From Dawidia soli (GTDB lineage: Bacteria; Bacteroidota; Bacteroidia; Cytophagales; Cyclobacteriaceae): a stretch of DNA of 64,000 nucleotides. The stretch's first letter is position 1; each line of letters opens with the position of its first letter. Position numbers and translations under genes: made by a program. Location: the NCBI RefSeq assembly GCF_018598185.1, contig NZ_JAHESC010000011.1:62001-126000 (forward strand), in the 5' to 3' direction. The notes beneath the pieces are model-generated. The model saw only the letters and a program-made list of their open reading frames with translations, searched no databases and had not been told where the DNA came from. Positions 51,281 to 60,727 of this stretch are shown one piece after another.

Positions 51281-52480
51281 TTATACCGACTCGACCGGCC
51301 ACGGCGAGAACTCGTAGCCGTCCTTCAGGAAGTTGGGGAAGATCTGGATGTGCCGTTCTTTTACCTTTTCGAAGATCATTTGCTTCAGGCCATTGACGTT
51401 TTCATTGGCGGTGGCCGACACGAACACGACGTTTTCGAAGCCCTTCTGACGGTAGAAGCCGCGCATCTCTTCGAGGTTTATGTCGGGGTTCTTCTGGCGG
51501 AAGAGGTCGATCTTGTTCAGGACCAGGATGGTGGGGATGTTGGCGGCGCCGATCTCTTCGAGGGTCTTGGTGACCACCTCGATCTGGTTGTCGTGGTAGG
51601 GGTGCGCCAGGTCTACGACGTGCAGCAGCAGGTCGGCTTCGCGCACTTCGTCGAGGGTGGATTTAAACGACTCGATCAGGTGGTGCGGTAATTTGCGGAT
51701 GAACCCTACGGTGTCGGACAGCAGGAACGGGATGTTGCCGAACACTACTTTGCGCACGGTGGAGTCGACGGTGGCGAAGAGCTTGTCTTCGGCCAGCACG
51801 CCGGAACCCGATAACAAATTCATGAGCGTGGACTTGCCGACGTTGGTGTATCCCACCAGGGCTACACGCACAACGCTGCCGCGCGACTTGCGCTGGGTGG
51901 CGCGTTGTTTTTCGATCTTTTCGAGACGCTCTTTCAGGATGGTGATCTGGTGGCGAATGTTCCGACGGTCGGTCTCGATCTCTTTTTCACCCGCACCACC
52001 GCGTGTACCCGTGCCGCCGCGCTGGCGTTCCAGGTGCGTCCACATGCGGGTGAGGCGGGGCAGCAGGTATTGGTTCATGGCCAGCTCGACCTGTGTCCTG
52101 GCCTGCGCGGTCTGTGCACGCCACAGGAAAATATCCAGGATCAGCAAGCTTCGGTCATAGATGCGGACTTTAAAGTCTTCCTGTTCTTTGGGGTTGAACT
52201 CCCGCTCGAGGTTGCGCAGCTGCGAGGGGCTGAGGTCTTCGTCGAAGATAATGTGTCGCACTTTGTTCTGCACCACGAACTGCTTGAGCTCGGCCAGCTT
52301 GCCTTTTCCCAGAAAGGTGCGGGAGTCGGGGTGCGGCAAATTCTGCACCACCTGGTGAATGGTCTTAATGCCCGATGTCTCAGCCAGAAAAGCCAGCTCG
52401 TCGAGATGCTCCTGGGTTTCCTCCTGGGTGCGGGTGCTACTGAGTGCAACTAAAACGGCTGTATTTTCTGCTTCCTTCAT
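51281..52480 (-). CDS. hflX: GTPase HflX
   Basis: This is a 399-residue protein from the ATG at 52480 (MKEAENTAVLVALSS); a TTG at 52501 adds seven residues. The N-terminal HflX domain contains HPDSRTFLGKGKLAEL; a coiled coil precedes the G domain with G1 GYTNVGKST, G3 DTVGF and G4 NKID. HflX binds the 50S ribosome and splits or rescues stalled ribosomes during heat or antibiotic stress. Length and motif order are normal. Confidence 0.96.
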   Translation of the reverse strand: MKEAENTAVLVALSSTRTQEETQEHLDELAFLAETSGIKTIHQVVQNLPHPDSRTFLGKGKLAELKQFVVQNKVRHIIFDEDLSPSQLRNLEREFNPKEQEDFKVRIYDRSLLILDIFLWRAQTAQARTQVELAMNQYLLPRLTRMWTHLERQRGGTGTRGGAGEKEIETDRRNIRHQITILKERLEKIEKQRATQRKSRGSVVRVALVGYTNVGKSTLMNLLSGSGVLAEDKLFATVDSTVRKVVFGNIPFLLSDTVGFIRKLPHHLIESFKSTLDEVREADLLLHVVDLAHPYHDNQIEVVTKTLEEIGAANIPTILVLNKIDLFRQKNPDINLEEMRGFYRQKGFENVVFVSATANENVNGLKQMIFEKVKERHIQIFPNFLKDGYEFSPWPVESV

Positions 52481-52552
52481 ATCTTTTACAAAAGTGAACA
52501 ATTCTTAACGTATATTTTTTTCCGCTTGTTGCATGGTTGGGTTACTTTTTCC

Positions 52553-52560
52553 TAATTTTG
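52553..52560 (+). promoter_or_regulatory. -7 element of the exopolysaccharide operon
   Basis: TAATTTTG is a perfect TANNTTTG box; the -33 region has only a TTG (near 52528). The start near 52566 would give a 100-base leader before the glycosyltransferase ATG at 52665. Confidence 0.4.
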
Positions 52561-52664
52561 ACAATACACCGAAACCCGAATTCAGCTGGAATTTCCTCAC
52601 ATACAGCCGAATTTTCTACCCTTTACCGGATTCAGGATAATTTCAATTTTCTCAACCAGAGCCC

Positions 52665-53777
52665 ATGAGAATTGCTATCGTCCTCAACACGTCCTGGAAC
52701 ATTTACAATTTCCGGATGAACTTTGTTCGCGCCCTGCTTGAAGAGGGGCATGAGGTGCACACTGTTGCACCCGAAGATGAGTACACTAATCTCCTTGTGG
52801 CGGCCGGTTGCGTGCACCACAGGGTGCGGATGGACAGCCGGGGAGCCAACCCTGTCAAGGATTCGGCTTTAATTGTCGAGCTGTACGCCATTTACAAGAA
52901 GATGCGCCCCGACGTCATTTTACACTACACGATCAAACCGAATGTGTACGGCACCCTGGCGGCGTCGATGCTGAAGATCCCGGTCGTAAACAACGTCTGC
53001 GGCCTGGGCACGGTGTTCCTGAAGGACAACCTGGTGTCTGCCGTGGCGATCATGCTGTACAAGATCAGCTTCCGCTTTGCCCGGAAGGTCTTCTTCCAGA
53101 ACCCCGACGATTTAAAGCTGTTTGTGACACGTAAACTCGTGCCGGAGCGTGCCGTGGACCTGGTGCCCGGCTCGGGCATCGATCTGCAGAAGTTCCTGCC
53201 GATGGATTTCCGTCGCAACGACACTTTTACGTTCCTGATGATCTCCCGCCTCATTACCGACAAGGGTGTGCTGGAATATATCGAGGCCGTGAAGAAATTA
53301 CGGGCGGCGGGTGTGAACGCCCGCTTCCAGGTACTGGGCGCGATGGACCCGCTGCACAAGCGCGGCATCAAGACCGAGGTGATCCAGGAATGGATCGACC
53401 AGGGCATAATCGAATACCTGGGCACGACCAACGACGTGCGTCAGTTCATCCAGGCAGCGGATTGCATCGTGCTGCCCTCCTACCGCGAAGGTACGCCGCG
53501 CACATTGCTGGAAGCGGCGAGCTCGTCGAAGCCCATCATCGCCACGGATGTACCGGGCTGCAACCATGTTGTGAAAAACAATTTTAATGGCCTTCTTTGC
53601 AGGCTGAAAGATGCAGACGACCTGGCAGAAAAGATGAAGGAGATGGCCGGCATGGAAAACGCCACCCTGAAGCTTTTCGGTGAGAACGGTCGGGTGAAGA
53701 TGGAAACGGAGTACAGCGAGTCCGTTGTCATCAACAAATACCTGCAGACGATCAGCGAGTTCAAAAAGGCATCGTAA
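52665..53777 (+). CDS. GT4-family glycosyltransferase
   Basis: This 370-residue GT-B fold protein has an N-terminal acceptor-binding domain (RIAIVLNTSWNIYNFRMNFV; PVVNNVCGLGTVF) and a C-terminal nucleotide-sugar domain with ISRLITDKGVLEYIEAVKKL and EGTPRTLLEA, the family E-x7-E motif. It is similar in layout to PglA-type enzymes that add GalNAc or related sugars to a lipid-linked glycan. It begins the operon that continues through rfbC, wza, wzc and cpsB, so it likely builds the exported polysaccharide on the cytoplasmic face of the membrane. Confidence 0.92.
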   Translation: MRIAIVLNTSWNIYNFRMNFVRALLEEGHEVHTVAPEDEYTNLLVAAGCVHHRVRMDSRGANPVKDSALIVELYAIYKKMRPDVILHYTIKPNVYGTLAASMLKIPVVNNVCGLGTVFLKDNLVSAVAIMLYKISFRFARKVFFQNPDDLKLFVTRKLVPERAVDLVPGSGIDLQKFLPMDFRRNDTFTFLMISRLITDKGVLEYIEAVKKLRAAGVNARFQVLGAMDPLHKRGIKTEVIQEWIDQGIIEYLGTTNDVRQFIQAADCIVLPSYREGTPRTLLEAASSSKPIIATDVPGCNHVVKNNFNGLLCRLKDADDLAEKMKEMAGMENATLKLFGENGRVKMETEYSESVVINKYLQTISEFKKAS

Positions 53778-53794
53778 CAGGCCATTCATTTTTC

Positions 53795-54349
53795 ATGGAA
53801 GTAAAGCAAACCGGCATAGAAGGGTTGTTGGAGATTTTTCCTTCTGTTCTAGAAGACAGTCGCGGATGGTTCTACGAGTTCTACCGCGAGGACCTCTTCG
53901 CCCAACACGGCATAACCGATAAGTTCGTTCAGGAGAACAAGTCGTTCTCCAGGAAGGGCGTTGTGCGGGGGCTGCACATGCAGCTGGCGCCACACGCCCA
54001 GACCAAGCTGGTGTCGGTCTTTCAGGGTACGATCCTGGATGTGGCCGCCGACCTGCGCGCGGGCTCTCCTACCTTTGGCAAGGTATATTATTGCTTGCTG
54101 GAGGCCCGCCGGAACAACATGCTGCTGGTGCCCGAAGGTTTCGCCCATGGCTTCTCGGCGCTGGAAGACTCTGTTTTCTTCTACAAATGCACGCATCATT
54201 ACCATCGGGACGCCGAGGTCGGCGTACGTTGGAACGACCCCCAGCTGAATATCAACTGGCAAATAAACGACCCTATTTTGTCGGAAAAGGACCAGCATCT
54301 GCCGACCCTGGAAGAGTTATTAAGAAAATCCGTAATTTCACGATATTAG
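53795..54349 (+). CDS. rfbC: dTDP-4-dehydrorhamnose 3,5-epimerase
   Basis: This 184-residue cupin epimerase converts dTDP-4-keto-6-deoxyglucose to dTDP-4-keto-rhamnose in dTDP-L-rhamnose synthesis. The catalytic histidine is in VVRGLHMQLAPHAQTKLVSV, and the active-site tyrosine region follows in VFFYKCTHHYH. The other genes of the pathway (rfbA, rfbB, rfbD) are not in the window, so they must lie elsewhere. It sits 17 bases after the glycosyltransferase and 24 bases before wza. Confidence 0.95.
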   Translation: MEVKQTGIEGLLEIFPSVLEDSRGWFYEFYREDLFAQHGITDKFVQENKSFSRKGVVRGLHMQLAPHAQTKLVSVFQGTILDVAADLRAGSPTFGKVYYCLLEARRNNMLLVPEGFAHGFSALEDSVFFYKCTHHYHRDAEVGVRWNDPQLNINWQINDPILSEKDQHLPTLEELLRKSVISRY

Positions 54350-54373
54350 GCGGAAATTAACGCACTTTTTATC

Positions 54374-55153
54374 TTGAAACGATCCTCATTTTTTCGTTCA
54401 GCGTGCTTCCTGGCGGTCCTGACAATGCTCGCCTCTTCCTGCGCCTCGTACCGGCAGAACATCATGTTCCAGACCGATCAAAAGGACGCTGTGAAGGCGC
54501 AAGCCAACGCTGCGGAAAAGAACTACACCATTCAGCGGAACGACCTGCTGGCCATTGAGTTCTACACAAAGAACGGCGAGCGCCTGGTAGATCCCGACCG
54601 CTTTCTTTCAAAAGGTCTTCCCGTACAAAATCCTACTTCCATCATCACTACCGGCGAAGAGGTGCGCAGCTATCTCGTCAACCAGGAGGGCCTGGTGAAG
54701 TTTCCGATGATCGATACCATCCGGCTGGAGGGGTTGACGCTGCTACAGGCGGAGGGCGTCTTACAGCAGACGTATACTAAATTTTACACGGACATGTTTA
54801 TCCGGTTGAAGTTCCTGAACAAACGCGTGGTCGTGCTCGGCGCACCGGGAGGGCAGGTTATCCCGCTGGCGAATGAGAACATGCGGTTAACCGAGGTGCT
54901 GGCGTTGGCAAAAGGCATCCACAACGACGCCAAGGCGTATAACATTCGCGTGTTGCGCGGCGACACGGTCATGATCGCCGACCTGAGCACCTTTGCGGGC
55001 TATCTGGAGAATAATATCGTGATCCATTCCAACGATATTGTGTATGTCGAGCCGATCCGGCGACCTCTGCTGGAAGGCCTTCGCGACTATGGACCTATCC
55101 TGACCGTCTTAACAAGCGTTACTACCCTGGTGGTGGTGATCATCGGATTATAA
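54374..55153 (+). CDS. Wza-type polysaccharide export lipoprotein
   Basis: This 259-residue protein starts at TTG 54374, giving a lipoprotein signal that ends LASSCAS. The polysaccharide-export domain begins YTIQRNDLLAIEFYTKNGER and is followed by an SLBB-like region (KRVVVLGAPGGQVIPL) and a C-terminal hydrophobic helix (ILTVLTSVTTLVVVIIGL). It forms or contributes to the outer membrane channel for the exopolysaccharide. The C-terminal membrane helix in place of an amphipathic one is common in Bacteroidota. The tyrosine kinase gene follows 9 bases later. Confidence 0.93.
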   Translation: MKRSSFFRSACFLAVLTMLASSCASYRQNIMFQTDQKDAVKAQANAAEKNYTIQRNDLLAIEFYTKNGERLVDPDRFLSKGLPVQNPTSIITTGEEVRSYLVNQEGLVKFPMIDTIRLEGLTLLQAEGVLQQTYTKFYTDMFIRLKFLNKRVVVLGAPGGQVIPLANENMRLTEVLALAKGIHNDAKAYNIRVLRGDTVMIADLSTFAGYLENNIVIHSNDIVYVEPIRRPLLEGLRDYGPILTVLTSVTTLVVVIIGL

Positions 55154-55162
55154 CCATCACCT

Positions 55163-57505
55163 GTGGAACCGGCCAAACCCCATATTGCCACTGCTACCGC
55201 CCCTCCGGAAGGTATAGACTTGCACAAGCTGCGTGTTATTATACAGACCAACCTGTGGTGGCTGTTGCTGATCTTTGTCGTCATCAATGCGGCGGCCTAT
55301 ATCGTGATCCGCTATACCAAAGACCTGTACGAGTCGTCGTCGGAGATCAAGCTCGACATCAAGAACGAAGCAAATGCCCTGGGCATCGAAACCTTTGTGG
55401 CCGACGATCCGCTGGCCACCGACCCGATCTCGGGCGAGATCGAGCTGATCCGCTCGAAGCTCTTTCTGAGCCAGGTGCTGGATTCCCTCAACCTGGACGT
55501 AAGCTACTTCAGCAAGGGTGAAGTCCTCAACCACGAGCTCTTTACCGGCACGCCGGTGAACGTGGACTATACCCCGGAACGTACCACGGCCTATAACCAA
55601 CCGATCTTCTTCGAAAAGATCAACGACGACGAGTTCTACTTGTATGTAGGCGAAGAAGGCAACAAGGTAAAAGGCACATACAATACGCCGGTAAGGGCGA
55701 CCAACTTTGAGCTGGTGCTGACAAAAAATGCCAGCTTCAGCACGACGGACGAAATAGACCTGTTCTTTATCATCAACAGCCGCGATGTGTTGTTGAACTA
55801 TATCTCCGGCAACCTGGTCGTCGAGCCTTTGAACTATTCGGCCAAAACGATCCGCGTCGCCTTTAAGGATAATCAGCCGAACAAGGCCCAGGCGATCGTG
55901 CACACCATCGACGCCCTGTATCTGCGCTACAGCTACGATCAAAAGAACCTGACCAACACGCAGAAGATCGACTGGCTGAACAAGGAGCTGCAACAGATCG
56001 AGCTGAAAATGGAAGGCTTTGAAGATTACTTCAAGAAGTTCACGTTACAGAACAAGACCAACAACCTGGACCAGGACCTGGCCAAAACGATACAGGCCAT
56101 CAACAAAGTGGACTCTCAACGCTACGACCTGACCACCCGCATTCGCGACGTAAGCCGGCTGTTGGACGGCATTCCGGCGCAGGAGGTATTTTTATCGCCC
56201 ACGCTCAAACAGGCGCTGCCCGACTATCTGTATCGGGATCTCGACCGCATCCAGGAGCTTACGCAGGAGATGGAGCGCATGAAGCTGTCGTACAACGAAA
56301 AGACATTCGCCTACCGCGAGCAGCAGCAAGAGGTCGACACACGCAGCCGCAAGGCGTCACAACAGCTGCAGGAGCTGAAGAACCACTGGGTAACACGGCT
56401 GCAAGAGCTCAACCGGCGCAAGAACACGCTGGAGGATGACTTTGCCAACCTGCCTGACAAGAGTACGCAGTTCTCGAAGAACCAACGTTTCTACAAACTA
56501 TACGAAGAGTTCTACTTGTCGCTGATGCAGTCGAAGGCTGGCTTTGAAATCGCCCAGGCCGGCACGACACCTGACTTTAAGATCCTTTCGCCCGCGTCGC
56601 TTCCCTCCACGCCCATCTCTCCCAACCGCGGCATGATTGCCGGCGTGGGCCTGGTGGCCAGTTTGATGCTGATCTTTTTTTCAGTAGGTGTATTATACCT
56701 GGTCAACAACAAGATCACGGCGGTGCACGAGCTGGAAAAAATGTCGGGCTTGCCGGTGCTGGGGGTGATCCCCGCGTCGCGCCATACGGGCATTCAAAAC
56801 CTGCACGTGGTGAATAACCCGAGGTCGGTGGTAAGCGAAGCGATCCGTACGCTGCGCACCAACCTGGATTTCTTCCGGGCCGATTCGCCGCAGCGTGTCG
56901 TGGCATTGTCGTCTACGATCTCGGGCGAGGGCAAGTCGTTTGTGGCGTTGAACCTGGGCGCCGCGATCGCCGTCTCACGCAAGAAGGTTGTGCTGATCGA
57001 CCTCGATATGCGCAAGACGAAGGCAAATCTGCCGATCGATATACCGGACCCCTCGAAAGGTATGAGCACGGTGCTGATCCGCAAGGACCGGTGGCAGGAC
57101 TGTGTGTTGCGCACGAACCTGGAGTACTTCGACTATCTGCCTTCCGGGCCGATCCCGCCGAACCCGTCGGAGCTGTTGCTGAACGGCGAGTTTGCATCCG
57201 TGCTGGAAGACCTCCGGAAGCACTACGACATCGTTCTGCTCGACACCCCCCCGGTGGGGCTGGTAACAGACGGCATTCAGGCGATGAAGCGGGCGGACCT
57301 GTCGATCTATATCTTCCGGGCGGATTATTCGAAGCGCGATTTCATCAAGAACCTGCAACGCATCGTTACCATCAACCGTATTACCAACGTCACGACCCTG
57401 CTCAACGCGTTGCCGACGCTCAGCGGGAAGACGTACGGTTATGGCTACTACGAAGAAGAACGTGACAGCAAGGTGGAGATGCTCCGTGCATTCTTCAAAC
57501 GCTAA
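55163..57505 (+). CDS. Wzc-type polysaccharide co-polymerase with BY-kinase domain
   Basis: This 780-residue protein starts at GTG 55163. Wzz/PCP region: TM1 around residues 33-53 (LWWLLLIFVVINAAAYIVI), a long periplasmic coiled coil (about 240-440), and TM2 around 492-513 (GVGLVASLMLIFFSVGVLYL). The cytoplasmic tyrosine autokinase has Walker A in SGEGKS near residue 588, Walker A' VVLIDLDMRK and Walker B DIVLLDTPP. The C-terminal tyrosine cluster is short (TYGYGYYEE). It controls chain length and export and is dephosphorylated by the phosphatase encoded next. Confidence 0.95.
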   Translation: MEPAKPHIATATAPPEGIDLHKLRVIIQTNLWWLLLIFVVINAAAYIVIRYTKDLYESSSEIKLDIKNEANALGIETFVADDPLATDPISGEIELIRSKLFLSQVLDSLNLDVSYFSKGEVLNHELFTGTPVNVDYTPERTTAYNQPIFFEKINDDEFYLYVGEEGNKVKGTYNTPVRATNFELVLTKNASFSTTDEIDLFFIINSRDVLLNYISGNLVVEPLNYSAKTIRVAFKDNQPNKAQAIVHTIDALYLRYSYDQKNLTNTQKIDWLNKELQQIELKMEGFEDYFKKFTLQNKTNNLDQDLAKTIQAINKVDSQRYDLTTRIRDVSRLLDGIPAQEVFLSPTLKQALPDYLYRDLDRIQELTQEMERMKLSYNEKTFAYREQQQEVDTRSRKASQQLQELKNHWVTRLQELNRRKNTLEDDFANLPDKSTQFSKNQRFYKLYEEFYLSLMQSKAGFEIAQAGTTPDFKILSPASLPSTPISPNRGMIAGVGLVASLMLIFFSVGVLYLVNNKITAVHELEKMSGLPVLGVIPASRHTGIQNLHVVNNPRSVVSEAIRTLRTNLDFFRADSPQRVVALSSTISGEGKSFVALNLGAAIAVSRKKVVLIDLDMRKTKANLPIDIPDPSKGMSTVLIRKDRWQDCVLRTNLEYFDYLPSGPIPPNPSELLLNGEFASVLEDLRKHYDIVLLDTPPVGLVTDGIQAMKRADLSIYIFRADYSKRDFIKNLQRIVTINRITNVTTLLNALPTLSGKTYGYGYYEEERDSKVEMLRAFFKR

Positions 57506-57528
57506 CTCATTTATTTTCCCCTACTACT

Positions 57529-58257
57529 GTGCTTCGCTGGTTTAAAAAAAAGGACTCTCCCACCGCAACGCCGCTCACGACCGACTTGCATTCGCACTTG
57601 CTGCCGGCATTGGACGACGGGGTGCAAACCTTTGAGCAAGCCGAGGAGATCATCCGCGAGTTTCAACGCCTGGGGTATACCCGGTTGATCACCTCGCCAC
57701 ACGTCATGAGCGACAGCTACCGCAACACCACCGAGGGCATCCTGGCCCGGCTGGGCGAGCTGCGCCACTACCTGCAGGAGCGCGGCATTGCCATGGAGCT
57801 GCACAGCGCGGCGGAGTACTACCTCGACGAGAACCTGATGCACATGCTGGAGAACAACATGCCGCTGCTGACGCTGGGGAAAAATTACCTGCTTTTCGAA
57901 ACCAATTTCCTGACCGAGCCCTTCAACATGAAGGAGTTTATCTTCCTGGCTGCGGTAAAGGGCTACCGACCGGTGCTGGCGCACCCCGAAAGGTACATGT
58001 ACCTGCTGCGCGACGAGGCCAAATTACAGGATTACCTGGACCGGGGCATTTTGTTCCAGGTCAACATCGGATCGATCGTGGGCCATTACTCCCGCGACGT
58101 GCAACAGGCGGCCCACCGCCTGATCGACAAGGGGTGGGTACACTTTCTGGGCAGCGATTGTCACCATCTGCAGCACGCCCAATTGATTGCGCGCGCGCAG
58201 GGCATGAAGTACTTTCAAAAAGCTTTATCTTTGCCACTGCTCAATCATACACTTTAG
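57529..58257 (+). CDS. CpsB/CapC-type PHP tyrosine phosphatase
   Basis: This 242-residue metal-dependent phosphatase starts at GTG 57529. Metal-binding motifs: TDLHSHLLPALDDG (H-x-H), the ITSPHVMSD loop, LAHPERYMYL and SDCHHLQHAQ. It should remove phosphate from the tyrosine cluster of the Wzc-type kinase upstream, cycling chain-length control. It lies 23 bases after that gene and 15 bases before the epimerase. Confidence 0.92.
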   Translation: MLRWFKKKDSPTATPLTTDLHSHLLPALDDGVQTFEQAEEIIREFQRLGYTRLITSPHVMSDSYRNTTEGILARLGELRHYLQERGIAMELHSAAEYYLDENLMHMLENNMPLLTLGKNYLLFETNFLTEPFNMKEFIFLAAVKGYRPVLAHPERYMYLLRDEAKLQDYLDRGILFQVNIGSIVGHYSRDVQQAAHRLIDKGWVHFLGSDCHHLQHAQLIARAQGMKYFQKALSLPLLNHTL

Positions 58258-58272
58258 CCAATTCGAAAAATC

Positions 58273-59259
58273 ATGATCGCTGTTACCGGGGCAAACGGAC
58301 TGCTGGGTAGTTTCCTTGTGCGGAAGCTCCTGGCCCAACAGGAACCATTTGTAGCCATCGCCCGCCAGGATAGCGACAGGTCGCTGCTCGCCGACGTGGC
58401 CGACAGGATCACCTGGCGCGAAGCCGATGTGCGCGACGAGGTGGCCCTGGCCGAAGCCCTGCAGGGTGTAACACACGTGATCCACGCCGCCGCGATCGTG
58501 TCGTTCAGCCCACGCTTTGCCAGGGACATGATGGACATCAACATCGAAGGCACGCGCAACGTAGTGAATACATGCCTCGACCAGGGCATCCGCCGCCTGG
58601 TACACATCAGCTCGGTGGCGGCACTGGGCCGGCAGAAGGGCCAGGCCCTCATCGACGAAACAAACAAGTGGGTAAGCGATACGACCTCTTCCCGTTATGC
58701 AGCATCAAAGTACTATGCCGAGCTGGAAATTTTTCGCGGCCAGGAAGAAGGCCTCAGCACGGTGATCGTCAACCCTTCGGTCATACTCGCGCCGGCCGAC
58801 TGGCGCAAAAGCAGCGCGAAGGTGTTTAAGTATATTTGGGATCAAAAGCCATTCTATACCGACGGGTATATAAATTATGTCGACGTACGCGATGTCGCAG
58901 ACATCGCCGTACAACTGTTGCATCAGCCCGTCGAGGGCGAGCGGTTTATCGCCAGCGCGGGGAACATTTCTTTTGAAGACCTGTTTCAAAAAATTGCGGC
59001 TAATTTTAACAAAAAGGCACCCTCTGTCAAACTGAACAAAACCTTGTTAAACGTTGTTGCGTTAGTGGAAGGTTTCCGGTCGTCGCTGACGGGCTCCGAG
59101 CCCCTCATCACCCGTGAAACGGCCCGTAAAGCAGGCACAAAATTTTTATTTGAGAACCACAAGATCCGCAAGACTTTGTCGTTCGAATTTCAACCGATTG
59201 ATGCCAGTCTGCAATGGTGCTGCCAATATTACATGGCCAAAACGGCGGGCAAAAAATAG
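58273..59259 (+). CDS. NAD-dependent epimerase/dehydratase family protein (extended SDR)
   Basis: This 328-residue Rossmann protein has GANGLLGSFLV at residues 6-16, a VIHAAAIVSFSP substrate region and the catalytic pair in YAASKYYAE (Y-x-x-x-K). It resembles the dihydroflavonol reductase / 3-beta-hydroxysteroid dehydrogenase-like branch, so reduction of a ketone or sugar intermediate is possible; the substrate is not evident. It is the last gene of the tightly spaced exopolysaccharide group but also fits an unrelated metabolic role. Confidence 0.85.
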   Translation: MIAVTGANGLLGSFLVRKLLAQQEPFVAIARQDSDRSLLADVADRITWREADVRDEVALAEALQGVTHVIHAAAIVSFSPRFARDMMDINIEGTRNVVNTCLDQGIRRLVHISSVAALGRQKGQALIDETNKWVSDTTSSRYAASKYYAELEIFRGQEEGLSTVIVNPSVILAPADWRKSSAKVFKYIWDQKPFYTDGYINYVDVRDVADIAVQLLHQPVEGERFIASAGNISFEDLFQKIAANFNKKAPSVKLNKTLLNVVALVEGFRSSLTGSEPLITRETARKAGTKFLFENHKIRKTLSFEFQPIDASLQWCCQYYMAKTAGKK

Positions 59260-59317
59260 GTCGAAAGGTCGTAGCTTTACCGCATAAATTATCTACTTTA
59301 GGACAAACCTTTAGTCC

Positions 59318-60727
59318 ATGCCGAGAGAATACCGCAAACGAGAAGAAGAAGGAAATGAGCTCATCAGGCGATTTGAAGAACACCTCCGGAAGAAAAAGGC
59401 AGCATTTTTCGATTTGGACGCCTATGAACAGATCATTGATTTCTACATGTTCAGAGGCAAGCATAACAAGGCACTGCAGGCTGTAAACCAGGCCATTAGT
59501 CAATATCCGTTTTCCACCGAGCTGATCACGATCAAAGCACAGATCCTCTCGAATTTAGAAGAGTACGACGCGGCGCTTGAGCTGCTGGAAGAAGCACGCT
59601 CACTGCAGCCCAACGACGCCGAAATATTTCTGACGATCGGCTCTGTACTTTCGCTGCAAGGAAAACACAACGAGGCGATCGAGCACTACGAGCAGGCGCT
59701 GTTGTTTGCCGACGACAAAGACGAAGTATACTATAACATCGGTCTTGCCTACCAGAGTATGGAAAATTATACCCTGGCGATCGAAGTCTATAAAAAAGCC
59801 ATCGAGATCAACATCAACCACGATGGCGCGTTATATGAGCTGGCCTTCTGCCTGGATGTAACCGGACAGCTGGAGAGCAGCATTGAATACTACCAGAAGT
59901 TTATCGACGAAGACCCGTACTCGGCACCTGCCTGGTATAACCTGGGGATCGTATATAACAAGCTGGAAAAATACCAGGAGGCGATGCATGCGTACGACTA
60001 CGCCATCACCATAGACGACTCCTTTGCCTCGGCCTATTTCAACATGGGTAACACCCATATGAATCTGGGCGAGTACACCAAGGCCCTCGATGCCTTTCGC
60101 AAGACTATCGAGCTGGAAGGCCCGAGCCCGGAAGTATATTGCTGCCTGGCGGCCGCGTATGAAAGCCTGGAGCAATACGACCTGGGCCTGAAGTACTTCC
60201 AGAAAGCTGCCAAGCTGGACCCGTTGTACGACGAGGCCTGGTTCGGTGCCGGTGCCTGCCTGGAAAAACAGGAGAAGTGGTACCAGGCCCTGCATTTCTA
60301 CAACAAAGCACTCAAGATCCACCCGGAAAATCCCGAATACTGGAAATCTGTTGCCCATGCCGAATTTAAGATCGGCAATACCGTTTCGAGCATCGACGCT
60401 TACGAAGAAGCGGCCAAGCTCGATCCGCAGGACAAGGAGATCTGGCTGAACTGGTCATTTATTTACTTTGAGCAGGGCGACCTGAACAAGGCAATAGACA
60501 CGTTATTGGTCGGTTTTAGCGACATTCCGGACGATGCCGAACTTTTCTACCGCATGACGGTGTACCTCATCGAAGCAGGCCGTTTTAAGGAAGCCTTTAA
60601 TTATTTGGAAAATGCCTTAATTTTGGACTTCGATGGTCACACTGCGCTGTTTGACTTCTTCCCTAAGCTGGAGACTCAAAAGGCGCTGTACAAGATCGTC
60701 GAGCAGTTTAGAAAAGATAATAATTAA
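59318..60727 (+). CDS. Tetratricopeptide repeat protein
   Basis: This 469-residue soluble protein is made almost entirely of TPRs (about eleven), for example AEIFLTIGSVLSLQGKHNEA, DEVYYNIGLAYQSMENYTLA, SAPAWYNLGIVYNKLEKYQE and ASAYFNMGNTHMNLGEYTKA. There is no signal peptide or membrane segment. It serves as a protein-binding scaffold; the partner is unknown. Its stop shares one base with the ATG of the phosphosulfolactate synthase gene (TAATG), so both are translated together. A TACTTTAG sequence at 59294-59301 may be part of its promoter. Confidence 0.9.
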   Translation: MPREYRKREEEGNELIRRFEEHLRKKKAAFFDLDAYEQIIDFYMFRGKHNKALQAVNQAISQYPFSTELITIKAQILSNLEEYDAALELLEEARSLQPNDAEIFLTIGSVLSLQGKHNEAIEHYEQALLFADDKDEVYYNIGLAYQSMENYTLAIEVYKKAIEININHDGALYELAFCLDVTGQLESSIEYYQKFIDEDPYSAPAWYNLGIVYNKLEKYQEAMHAYDYAITIDDSFASAYFNMGNTHMNLGEYTKALDAFRKTIELEGPSPEVYCCLAAAYESLEQYDLGLKYFQKAAKLDPLYDEAWFGAGACLEKQEKWYQALHFYNKALKIHPENPEYWKSVAHAEFKIGNTVSSIDAYEEAAKLDPQDKEIWLNWSFIYFEQGDLNKAIDTLLVGFSDIPDDAELFYRMTVYLIEAGRFKEAFNYLENALILDFDGHTALFDFFPKLETQKALYKIVEQFRKDNN

